Assembly: GCA_002842205.1 (NCBI GenBank)
Contig: PHCI01000002.1
Coordinates: 186,001 to 250,000 of the forward strand
Origin: Betaproteobacteria bacterium HGW-Betaproteobacteria-3
GTDB taxonomy: Bacteria > Pseudomonadota > Gammaproteobacteria > Burkholderiales > Burkholderiaceae_C
Length of the DNA stretch: 64,000 nt
Direction of reading: 5' to 3'
Position numbers and translations under genes: made by a program. Positions 44,905 through 53,377 of this stretch are shown piece by piece. The first letter of the stretch is position 1; each line of letters opens with the position of its first letter. The notes beneath the pieces are model-generated. The model searched no databases and was not told the DNA's origin. It was given only the letters and a program-made list of their open reading frames with translations.

Positions 44905-45600
44905 TCAAGGCAGGAGGGTTGCGGTGTGAATGACGATCGGGGTGCGCGGCACGTCGCCGGGGAAAGGGCCACCGGGGCCGGTGGGCGTGGACTTGATCTT
45001 GTTGACCACGTCCATGCCACTGACCACCTTGCCGAACACGGTGTAGCCATACAACTGGGGGGCATTGACCAGGTTGGCGCGCGGCGTGTTTTCGTAGACG
45101 CGGCCCTGGTATTCAAACCGGGGCACCGGGTCGCCCGGCGGGATGACGGTGGGGTCGAGAAAGGCGTTGTCCTTCACGTTGATGAAGAACTGCGACGAGG
45201 CCGAGTGCGGGTCGCTGGTGCGGGCCATGGCCAGTGTGCCCACCACATTGCGTGGGCCACCCTTGGCCAGCGCCTCGCGCCCTTCGTGCACGACCGGCGC
45301 GCGCGTGGGCTTTTGCACGTACTTGGCATCAAAGCCACCGCCCTGCACCATGAAGTTCTCGATCACGCGGTGAAACACCGTGCCGTCGTAGTGCTTGTCC
45401 CGGACGTACTGCAGGAAGTTCTCGACCGTTTTGGGGGCCTTGTCGGGATACACCTCGACGACAAAGTCGCCGGCCGTGGTGCTGAACTTCACCTGCGGGG
45501 CGCCTGCGGCCCAGGCGGCGCCCCACGGGCTGGCAAGTGCTGCAACGGCGCCGAGGGCGAGCATGCAGCGGCGGGCGCTCAAAAGTCGGGGAGAAGTCAT
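44905..45600 (-). CDS. Periplasmic peptidyl-prolyl cis-trans isomerase A-like
   Basis: A 231-residue cyclophilin with an N-terminal signal peptide ([20 protein letters not shown]). The core has [31 protein letters not shown] and [13 protein letters not shown], identical in layout to the downstream ppiB. A longer insert after FLDP (residues about 150-175) distinguishes it. It should act in the periplasm. Its ATG overlaps the L,D-transpeptidase stop (ATGA), so the two are co-translated. Confidence 0.9.
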   Translation of the reverse strand: MTSPRLLSARRCMLALGAVAALASPWGAAWAAGAPQVKFSTTAGDFVVEVYPDKAPKTVENFLQYVRDKHYDGTVFHRVIENFMVQGGGFDAKYVQKPTRAPVVHEGREALAKGGPRNVVGTLAMARTSDPHSASSQFFINVKDNAFLDPTVIPPGDPVPRFEYQGRVYENTPRANLVNAPQLYGYTVFGKVVSGMDVVNKIKSTPTGPGGPFPGDVPRTPIVIHTATLLP

Positions 45601-46820
45601 CCAATCACTCCTTCAAAGAAGATCTTCCACTGGCCGTCCTGGCGCAGCCAGTACTGGCGTTTGGTGGGGCCGGTGCGGGAGCCGTCGGCCACCTCGCCAA
45701 ACGTGACCACCATGGTGTCGGAACTGTCGGTCCAGCGCAGGTAGGACACGTCCTTGAGTTGCAGGTTGCGGCCGCGGATTTTGTCGAGTTCGCTGCGCAG
45801 AGACGGCGTCCATTCGGCCAGCGTCTTGTTGTAGCTGCGGAAGTCGGGCGTGTAAAACCGCAGCACGCGCGTCATGTCACCCGCCGTCTTGGCGTTGCGC
45901 CAGGCGTGCAGGGCGTCTTCAAAGGTTTTGCTGTCGGCCGCCACGCTGTGGGGCGCAACCCATTGGAGTCGGGAGGCGATCACGACCGGCGTGGTGCGGA
46001 CCGACACGGTGCGCAGGATACGGTCGAGATCGGGGTTGGCCAGCACCACGCAGCCGTTGGTGGCGTTGGGCCCCCGTGCGAACTGGTTGGGGGGCGTGCC
46101 ATGCAGCCAGATGCCACTGCCGGTTTTGCCGCGCTTGGTGTCCAGTGCGTTCGGGTAATTGATGGGCAGCGCACCGGCGCCGTAAAAATCCTTGAGTGAG
46201 CGCGGGTCGAGGTTGCTGGTGATGAAATACACCCCGAGCGGCGTGCGCAGGTCGCCTTCGACGTTTTTCTCGATGCCGGAGCTGCCGAGCGAAATGTAGT
46301 AGTCCGCCACCAGTCGCAGGCCCGTGCGCGAGTTTTCGAACAGGTAGAGCCGGGAGCGCGACGCGTCCACGGCGATGGCGTGCCGGTTCTGGGGCGACAG
46401 CGAAAGAAACTGCGAGGGAATGGTGCCCGGCACGGGCCGTTCGCGCAGCGCCTTGAGCCGCATGCGCGACTCTTCGCGCAGATCGGCCAGCACCGGGCCC
46501 GCCGCGTTGGCGGTGGTGTCGGGGACGTCGCCAAAACTCCGGATGGGGCGGGCCTGCGATGCGAGCAGATCGCCGTACGCGAGTTGCGCGAGCTGGAAGT
46601 TGGGGTGGTCGCGCACCAGTTTCTCGGCCGCGCGCAGCGCTTCACGGCCGCGCGCCTGGCCGACCAGCTGGTACACGGCGATCAGGCGGGCTTCGGCTTC
46701 ACCATCCTGCGGGGTTTTCGCATTCGCATTCTTGCGCGCTGCAGATTCCCCGGCGCTGGCGGGCAGCGCGGGAAGCATTTGGATTGCTGCTAAAACGAGA
46801 GCAAACAATACCCGTTTCAC
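45597..46820 (-). CDS. L,D-transpeptidase family protein with C-terminal NTF2-like domain
   Basis: A 407-residue exported protein starting at the GTG at 46820, which has AAGGAG 5 bases upstream; the open frame runs on to 46889. The signal peptide (VKRVLFALVLAAIQMLPALPASA) is encoded by a copy of the 43-bp repeat. The YkuD catalytic motif is HGTPPNQFARGPNATNGCVVL (key parts HGTPPN and TNGC), with the nucleophile Cys about residue 271. A C-terminal segment of about 110 residues resembles the SnoaL/NTF2-like (Cds6) domain, and a similar domain ends the neighbouring TPR protein. It would make or edit 3-3 or lipoprotein cross-links of peptidoglycan. Confidence 0.88.
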   Translation of the reverse strand: MKRVLFALVLAAIQMLPALPASAGESAARKNANAKTPQDGEAEARLIAVYQLVGQARGREALRAAEKLVRDHPNFQLAQLAYGDLLASQARPIRSFGDVPDTTANAAGPVLADLREESRMRLKALRERPVPGTIPSQFLSLSPQNRHAIAVDASRSRLYLFENSRTGLRLVADYYISLGSSGIEKNVEGDLRTPLGVYFITSNLDPRSLKDFYGAGALPINYPNALDTKRGKTGSGIWLHGTPPNQFARGPNATNGCVVLANPDLDRILRTVSVRTTPVVIASRLQWVAPHSVAADSKTFEDALHAWRNAKTAGDMTRVLRFYTPDFRSYNKTLAEWTPSLRSELDKIRGRNLQLKDVSYLRWTDSSDTMVVTFGEVADGSRTGPTKRQYWLRQDGQWKIFFEGVIG

Positions 46821-46828
46821 GGGGACTC
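46786..46828 (-). repeat. 43-bp dispersed element, copy 4, forming the start of the L,D-transpeptidase gene
   Basis: On the minus strand the copy reads GAGTCCCCGTGAAA... then TTTGCTC and ends TTTAGCAGC. The GTG start codon of the transpeptidase is inside it (46820), as are about the first 12 codons of its signal peptide. The ribosome binding site AAGGAG overlaps its left edge. The reading is sense with respect to the element. Confidence 0.8.
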
Positions 46829-46885
46829 CTTGCCAGAATGGTTGAAAAAACACGGTCGGGCGTGTTTTGCGGTGAGCGGGCCCGC

Positions 46886-47959
46886 TCACCCGCCCGTGGA
46901 CTCCTTGACGATGGCCCAGTGGTCGCCAGTCTTGACGAGTTCGAGGGTCTTGCGGCTGGACACCTTGAGGGCATCGGCAACGTAACTCTGGCGGAACCGG
47001 GCTGTGGCCTTGTCGCCCCGGACCTGAACGGAGAGGTTGTCGATGCCCACCGAAATGCGCGATTTGCCGACGATGCGGGCGCGGCGTTCATCTTCCCAGG
47101 CCTTGCGCGATTGGCTGCCAGGCGGGTCGAATTCCTTGCCATAGGCGCCAAGGTAGCCGCCCATGTCCTTGGCAGCCCAAGCGGCAGCCCAGGCGCGCAC
47201 GGCGGTCTCCACGTCTTTTTCGGTCCCCGATGGTGCCGCGGCGGCTGGAGCCGGCGCGGCAGCGGGGACGGGTGCCGCCACCGGGGCCTTGGCGACCGGC
47301 GCTGTCGCAGGGCTGGGTGCCGCAGCGGGGGCTGGGGCGGTGGGGGACGGTGCCTTGGACGCCGTCGCCACGGGCGCGGCCGACGGTGCCGCGGCCGCTG
47401 AAGCGCCGGGCTTCTGGGCACGGCCCGCGGGCGAGAACAGGTCGCGGATCAGCGCCAGCTTGGGCTGCACGCCGGTGTTGTTGCTGTCGAGTTGCAGGGC
47501 CTTGCTGTAGGCCTGGCTGGCCAGCTTGGCGTAGACGTCGCCCAGATTTTCGTGGGCCGTGGCGTAGCTCGGGTTGGTGCGGATCGCCATCTCCAATGCC
47601 GCGCGGGCCTTGTCAAACTGGCTTTGGCCGGCGTAGAGCACGGCCAGGTTGTTGTAGGGCTCGGGCAGCTCGGGGTAATCTTCGGTGAGCTTGTTGAAGG
47701 TGGTGATGGCGTCGGCCGGTTTGCCCGATTCGGTCTGGATCACGCCCTTGAGAAAACGCATCTGAGCGTCGCGCGGCTTGGCCGCCAGGTATTGGTCGGC
47801 CTTGTTCAGCGCTTCTGAGAGTTTTCCCGAGCGCAGAAGGGCGTTCACGTCGGTGTAGTCGTCTGCAAGGGCGGTGGCGGTCCATGCCATGGCAGCGGCG
47901 ACGCACAACAGGCGGGCGGCACGTGAAAGGGCGGTCAGACGGTTACTGGCATTCAACAT
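46886..47959 (-). CDS. TPR-repeat periplasmic protein with C-terminal NTF2-like domain
   Basis: A 357-residue protein with an N-terminal signal peptide ([19 protein letters not shown]). At least three tetratricopeptide repeats lie at about 35-170 (for instance [26 protein letters not shown] and [27 protein letters not shown], key parts only). An Ala/Pro linker of about 60 residues follows, then a C-terminal Cds6-like domain ending [12 protein letters not shown]. The same type of domain ends the transpeptidase encoded 65 bp downstream. The pair probably acts together in the envelope. It is divergent from cysS. Confidence 0.85.
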   Translation of the reverse strand: MLNASNRLTALSRAARLLCVAAAMAWTATALADDYTDVNALLRSGKLSEALNKADQYLAAKPRDAQMRFLKGVIQTESGKPADAITTFNKLTEDYPELPEPYNNLAVLYAGQSQFDKARAALEMAIRTNPSYATAHENLGDVYAKLASQAYSKALQLDSNNTGVQPKLALIRDLFSPAGRAQKPGASAAAAPSAAPVATASKAPSPTAPAPAAAPSPATAPVAKAPVAAPVPAAAPAPAAAAPSGTEKDVETAVRAWAAAWAAKDMGGYLGAYGKEFDPPGSQSRKAWEDERRARIVGKSRISVGIDNLSVQVRGDKATARFRQSYVADALKVSSRKTLELVKTGDHWAIVKESTGG

Positions 47960-48174
47960 TCAGGCCTCTTTGGGAATGCGCGAAGGGGAGCCCCCGGCGC
48001 GGAGCGATATACTGGCCGATTGTAGCGGAGGGGGTCGGGTTCTCCCCACGTTGCCGGCTCGCCCAGAGACCGAACAATAGCGGCTACGGCGGCAGCGGCC
48101 TCGCCCGGTTTTCGGGGTGGCGGGGCCGCAACACCACAAAAACCACTTCGCCCGCATCCTGTCACCGGCATTTC

Positions 48175-49551
48175 ATGAGCTTTCGCATTTACAACACGCT
48201 GTCGCGTGGGCTGGAGGAGTTTTCCCCCATCGAACCGGGTCACGTCCGCATGTATGTGTGCGGCATCACGGTGTACGACCTGTGCCACGTGGGCCATGCC
48301 CGATCGATGATCGCGTCGGACCTCCTGCAGCGCTGGCTCAAAACCAGCGGCTATCGCGTGACCTTCGTGCGCAACATCACCGACATCGACGACAAGATCA
48401 TCCGCCGTGCGACCGAAAACGGCGAGACCATCCGTGCGCTGACCGACCGCATGATCGCCGCCATGTACCAGGACACCGACGCGCTGGGCATCGAGCGGCC
48501 CACCCACGACCCGCGCGCCACCGACTACGTGCCCCAAATGCTGTCGATCATCGGCCTGCTCGAGCAAAAAGGGCTGGCGTACCGATCTGACAACGGCGAT
48601 GTGAACTACGCCGTGCGCAAGTTCCCCGGCTACGGCAAGCTCAGCGGCAAGTCGCTTGACGAGCTGCGTGCCGGCGAACGCGTGGCCGTGCCCGACGGCA
48701 AGCAGGACCCGCTCGACTCGGTGCTCTGGAAAGCCGCCAAACCCGAAGAACCGGCCGAGGTCAAGTGGCCCAGCGTCTGGGGACCGGGGCGGCCCGGCTG
48801 GCACATTGAATGTTCGGCCATGAGCTGCGCGCTGCTGGGCGAGTCGTTCGACATCCATGGCGGCGGCGCCGATCTGCAGTTTCCGCACCACGAAAACGAA
48901 ATCGCCCAGAACGAGGGTGCTTTCGGCAAGCCCATGGCCCGTTACTGGGTTCACAACGGCTTTGTGAACATCGACAACGAGAAGATGTCCAAAAGTCTGG
49001 GCAACTTCTTCACCATCCGCGATGTGCTCAAGAAGTACGACGCCGAGACCCTGCGCTACTTCATTGTCCGCACCCATTACCGCAGCCCCCTCAACTACAG
49101 CAACGTTCACCTGGACGATGCCCGTGGCGCGCTCAAGCGCCTGTACACCGCGCTTGATCTGGTGCCGCCTGCTGCGGTGGCCATCGACTGGGCCCAGCCG
49201 ATGGCGGCACGCTTCAAGGCGGCCATGGACGAAGACCTGGGCACGCCCGAAGCCGTGGCCGTGCTGTTTGATCTGGCCGGCGAGGTCAACCGCAGCGGCT
49301 CGTCGGAAGTGTCGGGGCTGCTCAAGGCGCTCGGGGCGTGCCTGGGGCTGCTGCAGGGCGACCCCAAGGCGTTCCTCAAGGCCGGCGCAAGCCTGGACGA
49401 AGCCGCCATCCAGGCCCTGATCGCGCAGCGCGCAGCCGCCAAGGCCGCCAAAAATTTTGTGCAAGCCGACCGCATCCGCCATGAACTTCAGGCCCAGGGC
49501 ATCGTGCTCAAGGATTCTGCGACGGGCACCACCTGGGAGGCGGCGCAATGA
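48175..49551 (+). CDS. cysS: Cysteinyl-tRNA synthetase
   Basis: A 458-residue class I synthetase of normal length. The zinc-binding Cys lies in [17 protein letters not shown], which also contains the HIGH equivalent HVGH. The second half has [11 protein letters not shown] and PHHENEIAQ zinc ligands, and the KMSKS motif is EKMSKSLG at about 265. It charges tRNA-Cys. The frame is open to 47884, but ATG 48175 (MSFRIYNTL) gives the family start. The gene is divergent from the TPR gene across 215 bp and is followed by a repeat element and the alkA-like gene. Confidence 0.97.
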   Translation: MSFRIYNTLSRGLEEFSPIEPGHVRMYVCGITVYDLCHVGHARSMIASDLLQRWLKTSGYRVTFVRNITDIDDKIIRRATENGETIRALTDRMIAAMYQDTDALGIERPTHDPRATDYVPQMLSIIGLLEQKGLAYRSDNGDVNYAVRKFPGYGKLSGKSLDELRAGERVAVPDGKQDPLDSVLWKAAKPEEPAEVKWPSVWGPGRPGWHIECSAMSCALLGESFDIHGGGADLQFPHHENEIAQNEGAFGKPMARYWVHNGFVNIDNEKMSKSLGNFFTIRDVLKKYDAETLRYFIVRTHYRSPLNYSNVHLDDARGALKRLYTALDLVPPAAVAIDWAQPMAARFKAAMDEDLGTPEAVAVLFDLAGEVNRSGSSEVSGLLKALGACLGLLQGDPKAFLKAGASLDEAAIQALIAQRAAAKAAKNFVQADRIRHELQAQGIVLKDSATGTTWEAAQ

Positions 49552-49588
49552 CGTTGACGGTGATCTGTTTTTTAAAGAAATTGCACGG

Positions 49589-49631
49589 CAGCCCCCGTCA
49601 AATGGAATATGTCTGCTACTAAAAAAATATT
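49589..49631 (+). repeat. 43-bp dispersed element, copy 5, at the start of the alkA-like gene
   Basis: The copy opens CAGCCCCCGTCAAATGGAAT and has CTGCTACT in the centre. Its 3' end covers the annotated ATG of the downstream gene at 49609 and the codons for SATKKIL. Unlike most copies, the terminal inverted repeat is imperfect. An alternative ATG at 49645 lies after the element. Confidence 0.75.
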
Positions 49632-50259
49632 AATCGAAGCGACAATGCCCGACTACTGGGACGACGCCTGCCGCCATCTGACGCGGCGTGACCGTGTCAT
49701 GAAGCGGCTCATCCCGCAGTTTGGCGACCACCGGCTGGCCTCGCGCGGCGACGCGTTCACGACGCTGGCGCGCAGCATCGTCGGTCAGCAGATTTCGGTC
49801 AAGGCCGCCCAGACGGTTTGGGACCGGTTTGCGTTGCTGCCCAAAAAGATGACGCCCGCCAACGTGCTGCGGCTCAAGGTGGACGACATGCGCACGGCCG
49901 GCCTGTCCGCCCGCAAGATCGAGTACCTGGTGGACCTGGCCCTGCACTTTGACAGCGAGTCGGTCAGCGCCGACAACTGGCATGCCATGGACGACGACGC
50001 GGTGATTGCCGAACTGGTTGGCATTCGCGGCATCGGCCGCTGGACCGCCGAGATGTTCCTGATCTTCCACCTGATGCGGCCCAACGTGTTGCCGCTGGAC
50101 GATGTGGGCCTGATCAACGGCATCAGCAAGAACTATTTTTCGGGCGATCCGGTCAGCCGCAGCGACGCCCGCGAGGTGGCCGCGGCCTGGGCCCCGTTTT
50201 GCAGCGTGGCGACTTGGTATATTTGGCGCTCGCTGGATCCGCTTCCGGTCGCCTACTGA
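49609..50259 (+). CDS. DNA-3-methyladenine glycosylase (AlkA-like, HhH-GPD)
   Basis: A 216-residue HhH-GPD glycosylase. The helix-hairpin-helix is [12 protein letters not shown] at about 140-151, and the catalytic Asp is in PLDDVGLIN at about 162-170. There is no iron-sulphur cluster motif. It removes alkylated bases from DNA. The start is uncertain: ATG 49609 lies in a repeat element without a ribosome binding site, while ATG 49645 ([12 protein letters not shown]) resembles the usual beginning of this family. It ends 59 bp before accA. Confidence 0.88.
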   Translation: MSATKKILIEATMPDYWDDACRHLTRRDRVMKRLIPQFGDHRLASRGDAFTTLARSIVGQQISVKAAQTVWDRFALLPKKMTPANVLRLKVDDMRTAGLSARKIEYLVDLALHFDSESVSADNWHAMDDDAVIAELVGIRGIGRWTAEMFLIFHLMRPNVLPLDDVGLINGISKNYFSGDPVSRSDAREVAAAWAPFCSVATWYIWRSLDPLPVAY

Positions 50260-50318
50260 TCGCGTGGCGGCCCACCGGCAGTTGGCCCGGTCCGGCAGAC
50301 CGTACAAGGAGAATGACG

Positions 50319-51296
50319 TTGGCAAAACGAACCTTCCTCGATTTTGAGCAACCCATTTCGGAACTCGAAACCAAGATCGAAGAGCTGCGATACGTCCAGA
50401 CCGAATCGGCCGTGGACATTTCCGAAGAGATCGACCAGCTCGGCAAGAAAAGCCTGCAACTGACCAAGGACATCTACGGGACGCTGACCCCGTGGCAGAT
50501 CACCAAGATCGCGCGCCACCCCGAGCGCCCCTACACGCTGGACTACGTTGGTGAAATCTTCACCGACTTCCAGGAACTTCATGGCGACCGGCATTTCTCG
50601 GACGATCTCTCCATCGTGGGCGGCCTGGCCCGTTTCAACGGCACGCCCTGCATGGTGCTCGGCCATCAGAAGGGCCGCGACACCAAAGAGCGCAGCCTGC
50701 GCAACTTCGGTATGAGCAAGCCCGAGGGCTATCGCAAGGCCCTGCGGCTGATGAAAACCGCCGAAAAATTCAAGCTGCCGGTGTTCACGTTTGTCGACAC
50801 GCCCGGCGCCTACCCCGGCATCGACGCCGAAGAACGCTGCCAGTCCGAAGCGATTGGCCGCAACATCTATGAGATGGCCCAGCTTGAGGTGCCGATCATC
50901 ACCACCATCATCGGCGAAGGCGGCTCCGGCGGCGCGCTGGCCATCAGCGTGGGCGACCAGCTGGTGATGCTGCAGTATTCCATTTACTCGGTGATCAGTC
51001 CTGAAGGCTGCGCGTCGATCCTCTGGAAAAGCGCCGACAAGGCCCAGGACGCGGCCGACGCGCTGGGCATCACGGCGCACCGGCTCAAGGCGCTGGGCCT
51101 GATCGACAAGATCGTCAACGAACCGGTGGGCGGCGCCCACCGCGACCACAAACAGATGGCGGCATTTCTCAAACGCGCCCTGAACGACGCCTACCGCCAG
51201 GTGGCAGACCTGAAGGTCAAGGAATTGCTGGAGCGGCGCTACGAGCGGCTGCAAAGCTACGGCCGCTGGAACGACACCAAGGCCGACGCCCGGTAG
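50319..51296 (+). CDS. accA: Acetyl-CoA carboxylase carboxyltransferase subunit alpha
   Basis: A 325-residue AccA. The TTG at 50319 is preferred: AAGGAG (50306-50311) lies 7 bases before it, against 1 base before the ATG at 50313, and the protein then begins [11 protein letters not shown] as in other AccA proteins. The frame is open to 50199. The core has [54 protein letters not shown] and [11 protein letters not shown]. AccA transfers the carboxyl from biotin to acetyl-CoA with AccD. A formyltransferase gene follows after 78 bp. Confidence 0.96.
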   Translation: MAKRTFLDFEQPISELETKIEELRYVQTESAVDISEEIDQLGKKSLQLTKDIYGTLTPWQITKIARHPERPYTLDYVGEIFTDFQELHGDRHFSDDLSIVGGLARFNGTPCMVLGHQKGRDTKERSLRNFGMSKPEGYRKALRLMKTAEKFKLPVFTFVDTPGAYPGIDAEERCQSEAIGRNIYEMAQLEVPIITTIIGEGGSGGALAISVGDQLVMLQYSIYSVISPEGCASILWKSADKAQDAADALGITAHRLKALGLIDKIVNEPVGGAHRDHKQMAAFLKRALNDAYRQVADLKVKELLERRYERLQSYGRWNDTKADAR

Positions 51297-51374
51297 CCCC
51301 CGCGTTGACCGAATTCACGCCCCCATGCACGCGGTGTGGCGGCCGTGACCACGACCCAGACAGGAGAACTCACC

Positions 51375-52307
51375 ATGCGCGTGGCACTCATCGGCCAGCA
51401 GGATTTCGGCAAAGCGGTTCTGGAGGCGTTCCTGGCGCGCGGCGACCAGGTCGTCGGCGTGTTTTGTGCGCCCGAGAAGCCCGGCGCCAGGCCTGATCCT
51501 TTCAAGCTGGACGCGCAGGAAAAAGGCCTGCCACTATTCCAGTTTGATTCGCTGCGCAGCGCCGAGGCGCAAAACGCCATGCGTGCGCTCGATGCCGATC
51601 TGGGCGTGATGGCCTTCGTGCTGCAGTTTGTGCCGCAGGAGCTGGTGCACATCCCCAAACACGGCACCATCCAGTTCCATCCCTCGCTGCTGCCGCGCTA
51701 CCGCGGGCCCAGCGCCATCAACTGGCCGATCATCCGCAACGACACCGAGACCGGTCTCACGATCTTCCGGCCCACCGACGGGCTGGACGAAGGCCCGGTC
51801 ATCCTGCAAAAGCGCACGCCCATCGGGCCGGACGACACCCTGGGCAACGTCTATTTCGAACGGCTTTTTCCGCTGGGCGTCCAGGCCCTGCTGGAGGCGG
51901 CTGATCTGGTGGTGGGCGGCCTGCACCTGGAGCACGAACAGGACGAAGCGCTGGCCACCTACGAAGGCTGGTGTCGCGCCGATGCCTCGCGCATCAACTG
52001 GCACAGCCATGTGGACATGGTCTACAACCTGATTCGCGGCTGCAACCCCGCACCGGGCGCCTGGACCACCTTCAAAGGGCAAAAGATCCAGATCTTCGAC
52101 GCCCGCAAAAGCATCTTCCGCCGCTTCAAGGACGTCGAAGGCCACGTGGCCGAGGTCACCGCGGTGAGCGACACGAGCTTCACCGTGTCAGCCCAGGGCG
52201 GCCATGTCGAGGTGTTCAAGGCCAAGGGCGAGGGCGGCAAGAAAGACTCAGGCGGTGCCGTGGCGCGCGCACTGGGCCTGCAGCCCGGCAGCCAACTCGG
52301 CACCTGA
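51375..52307 (+). CDS. Formyltransferase family protein (Fmt/10-formyl-THF type)
   Basis: A 310-residue protein. ATG 51375 follows AGGAG by 8 bases; the frame is open to 51336. The N-terminal domain (RVALIGQQDFGKAVLEAFL) and the catalytic FHPSLLPRYRGPSAINWPI (key parts HPSLLPRYRG) are of the formyl-THF-using formyltransferases, with the catalytic Asp in DGLDEGPVI. A C-terminal domain of the Fmt/FDH type follows (about 205-290). It is shorter than, and differs from, the translational Fmt, so the acceptor is unknown: it could be a sugar nucleotide, an amino acid or folate. It lies between accA and tilS (47 bp to the latter). Confidence 0.82.
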   Translation: MRVALIGQQDFGKAVLEAFLARGDQVVGVFCAPEKPGARPDPFKLDAQEKGLPLFQFDSLRSAEAQNAMRALDADLGVMAFVLQFVPQELVHIPKHGTIQFHPSLLPRYRGPSAINWPIIRNDTETGLTIFRPTDGLDEGPVILQKRTPIGPDDTLGNVYFERLFPLGVQALLEAADLVVGGLHLEHEQDEALATYEGWCRADASRINWHSHVDMVYNLIRGCNPAPGAWTTFKGQKIQIFDARKSIFRRFKDVEGHVAEVTAVSDTSFTVSAQGGHVEVFKAKGEGGKKDSGGAVARALGLQPGSQLGT

Positions 52308-52354
52308 GCGGCCCTCGCGCTTGCGGTCCTTCACCCGCGCGACGTCACCCCGCC

Positions 52355-53308
52355 ATGCGCCAGACCTTTGACGCCGCCATCGAGGCCTTCACGCCGGGTC
52401 TGCCGCTGGCCGTGGCGCTCAGCGGGGGCGCGGACTCCACCGCGCTGCTGCTGGCCTGCGCCGCCAAATGGCCGGGACAGGTTCGCGCCATCCACGTGCA
52501 CCACGGCCTGCAACCTGCGGCCGACGCCTTTGCGCAGCATTGCACGGCCCTGTGTGCCGCCCTGGGCGTGCCCCTGGCGGTGCGCCACGTGGACGCGCGG
52601 CACGCCACCGGGCAAAGCCCCGAGGACGCCGCCCGCCACGCACGTTTAGAAGCTTTTGAGGCAGTAGCCCTCGCCGAATGGTCTGATGTAGCTATTAAAG
52701 ATATAGCTATTGCGCAGCACGCCGACGACCAGGCCGAAACCGTGTTGCTGGCGCTCTCGCGCGGCGCGGGCTTGCCCGGCCTGGCCGCCATGCCGGGCAA
52801 GCGCGTGCAGGGCGGCCTGACGCTGCACCGGCCGCTGCTGCGGGTGCGCGGTGCCGACCTGCGGACCTGGCTGACGGCGCGCCAGGCCACCTGGGTGGAA
52901 GACCCGACCAACACCGACGCACGCTACACCCGCAACCGCATCCGCGCCCACGTGCTGCCCACACTGGACGCCGCGTTTCCCCAGTTCCGCGAAACCTTTG
53001 CCCGCAGCGCGGCCCACGCGGCGCAGGCGCAGGCGCTGCTGGCCGAGGTGGCCGCGGCCGATCTGATGGCCGTGGGCACACCGCCGACGCTGAAGGCCCT
53101 GCAAGCCCTGTCCCGCGCGCGGCAGGCCAACGTGCTGCGGCATTGGCTGCGCTCGGCCTGCCAGACCACACCGAGCGCGGCGCAACTCGACGAGCTGCTC
53201 GACCAGATTGCGGCCTGCACCACCCGGGGGCACGGCATCCGCATCAAGGTTGGCGCCGGGTCTGTGGTGCGCGAAGGCGATCGGATTCAATACTTGCCCT
53301 CGTTATAA
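52355..53308 (+). CDS. tilS: tRNA(Ile)-lysidine synthetase
   Basis: A 317-residue TilS. ATG 52355 gives the N-terminus MRQTFDAAIEAF; the P-loop SGGADS is at about 31-36. QHADDQAETVLLALSRGAG at about 124-142 is the central family motif, and the C-terminal parts are shorter than in E. coli TilS (432). TilS makes lysidine at the anticodon of tRNA-Ile. Between residues about 97 and 121 the sequence is a 43-bp repeat copy in frame. The gene ends at a TATAAT that may be the lysC promoter. Confidence 0.92.
   Translation: MRQTFDAAIEAFTPGLPLAVALSGGADSTALLLACAAKWPGQVRAIHVHHGLQPAADAFAQHCTALCAALGVPLAVRHVDARHATGQSPEDAARHARLEAFEAVALAEWSDVAIKDIAIAQHADDQAETVLLALSRGAGLPGLAAMPGKRVQGGLTLHRPLLRVRGADLRTWLTARQATWVEDPTNTDARYTRNRIRAHVLPTLDAAFPQFRETFARSAAHAAQAQALLAEVAAADLMAVGTPPTLKALQALSRARQANVLRHWLRSACQTTPSAAQLDELLDQIAACTTRGHGIRIKVGAGSVVREGDRIQYLPSL
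52665..52707 (+). repeat. 43-bp dispersed element, copy 6, inside tilS
   Basis: The copy opens TAGCCCTCGCCGAAT and ends GATATAGC, in the sense strand of tilS. It is read through as about 14 residues, between the adenylation P-loop region and the conserved QHADDQAETVLL motif. Two extra AT-rich codons on each side belong to its flanks. The frame is intact. Confidence 0.8.
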
Positions 53309-53309
53309 T
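53304..53309 (+). promoter_or_regulatory. Consensus -10 hexamer, possible lysC promoter
   Basis: TATAAT overlaps the tilS stop codon, 69 bases before the lysC ATG. No convincing -35 box lies 16-18 bases upstream, so the promoter is weak or regulated, or the hexamer is chance. Confidence 0.35.
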
Positions 53310-53377
53310 CAAAGGCTTTGCTTTGTGGCGCCTGTGTGCAATGGCACGGCGCAAAACCCCACAGCCCGTGCACTTCC

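Noticed and set aside
48008-48024. TATACT and TACAAT hexamers between the TPR gene and cysS as promoters
   Set aside because: Neither has a -35 box at 16-18 bases, so they were not listed.
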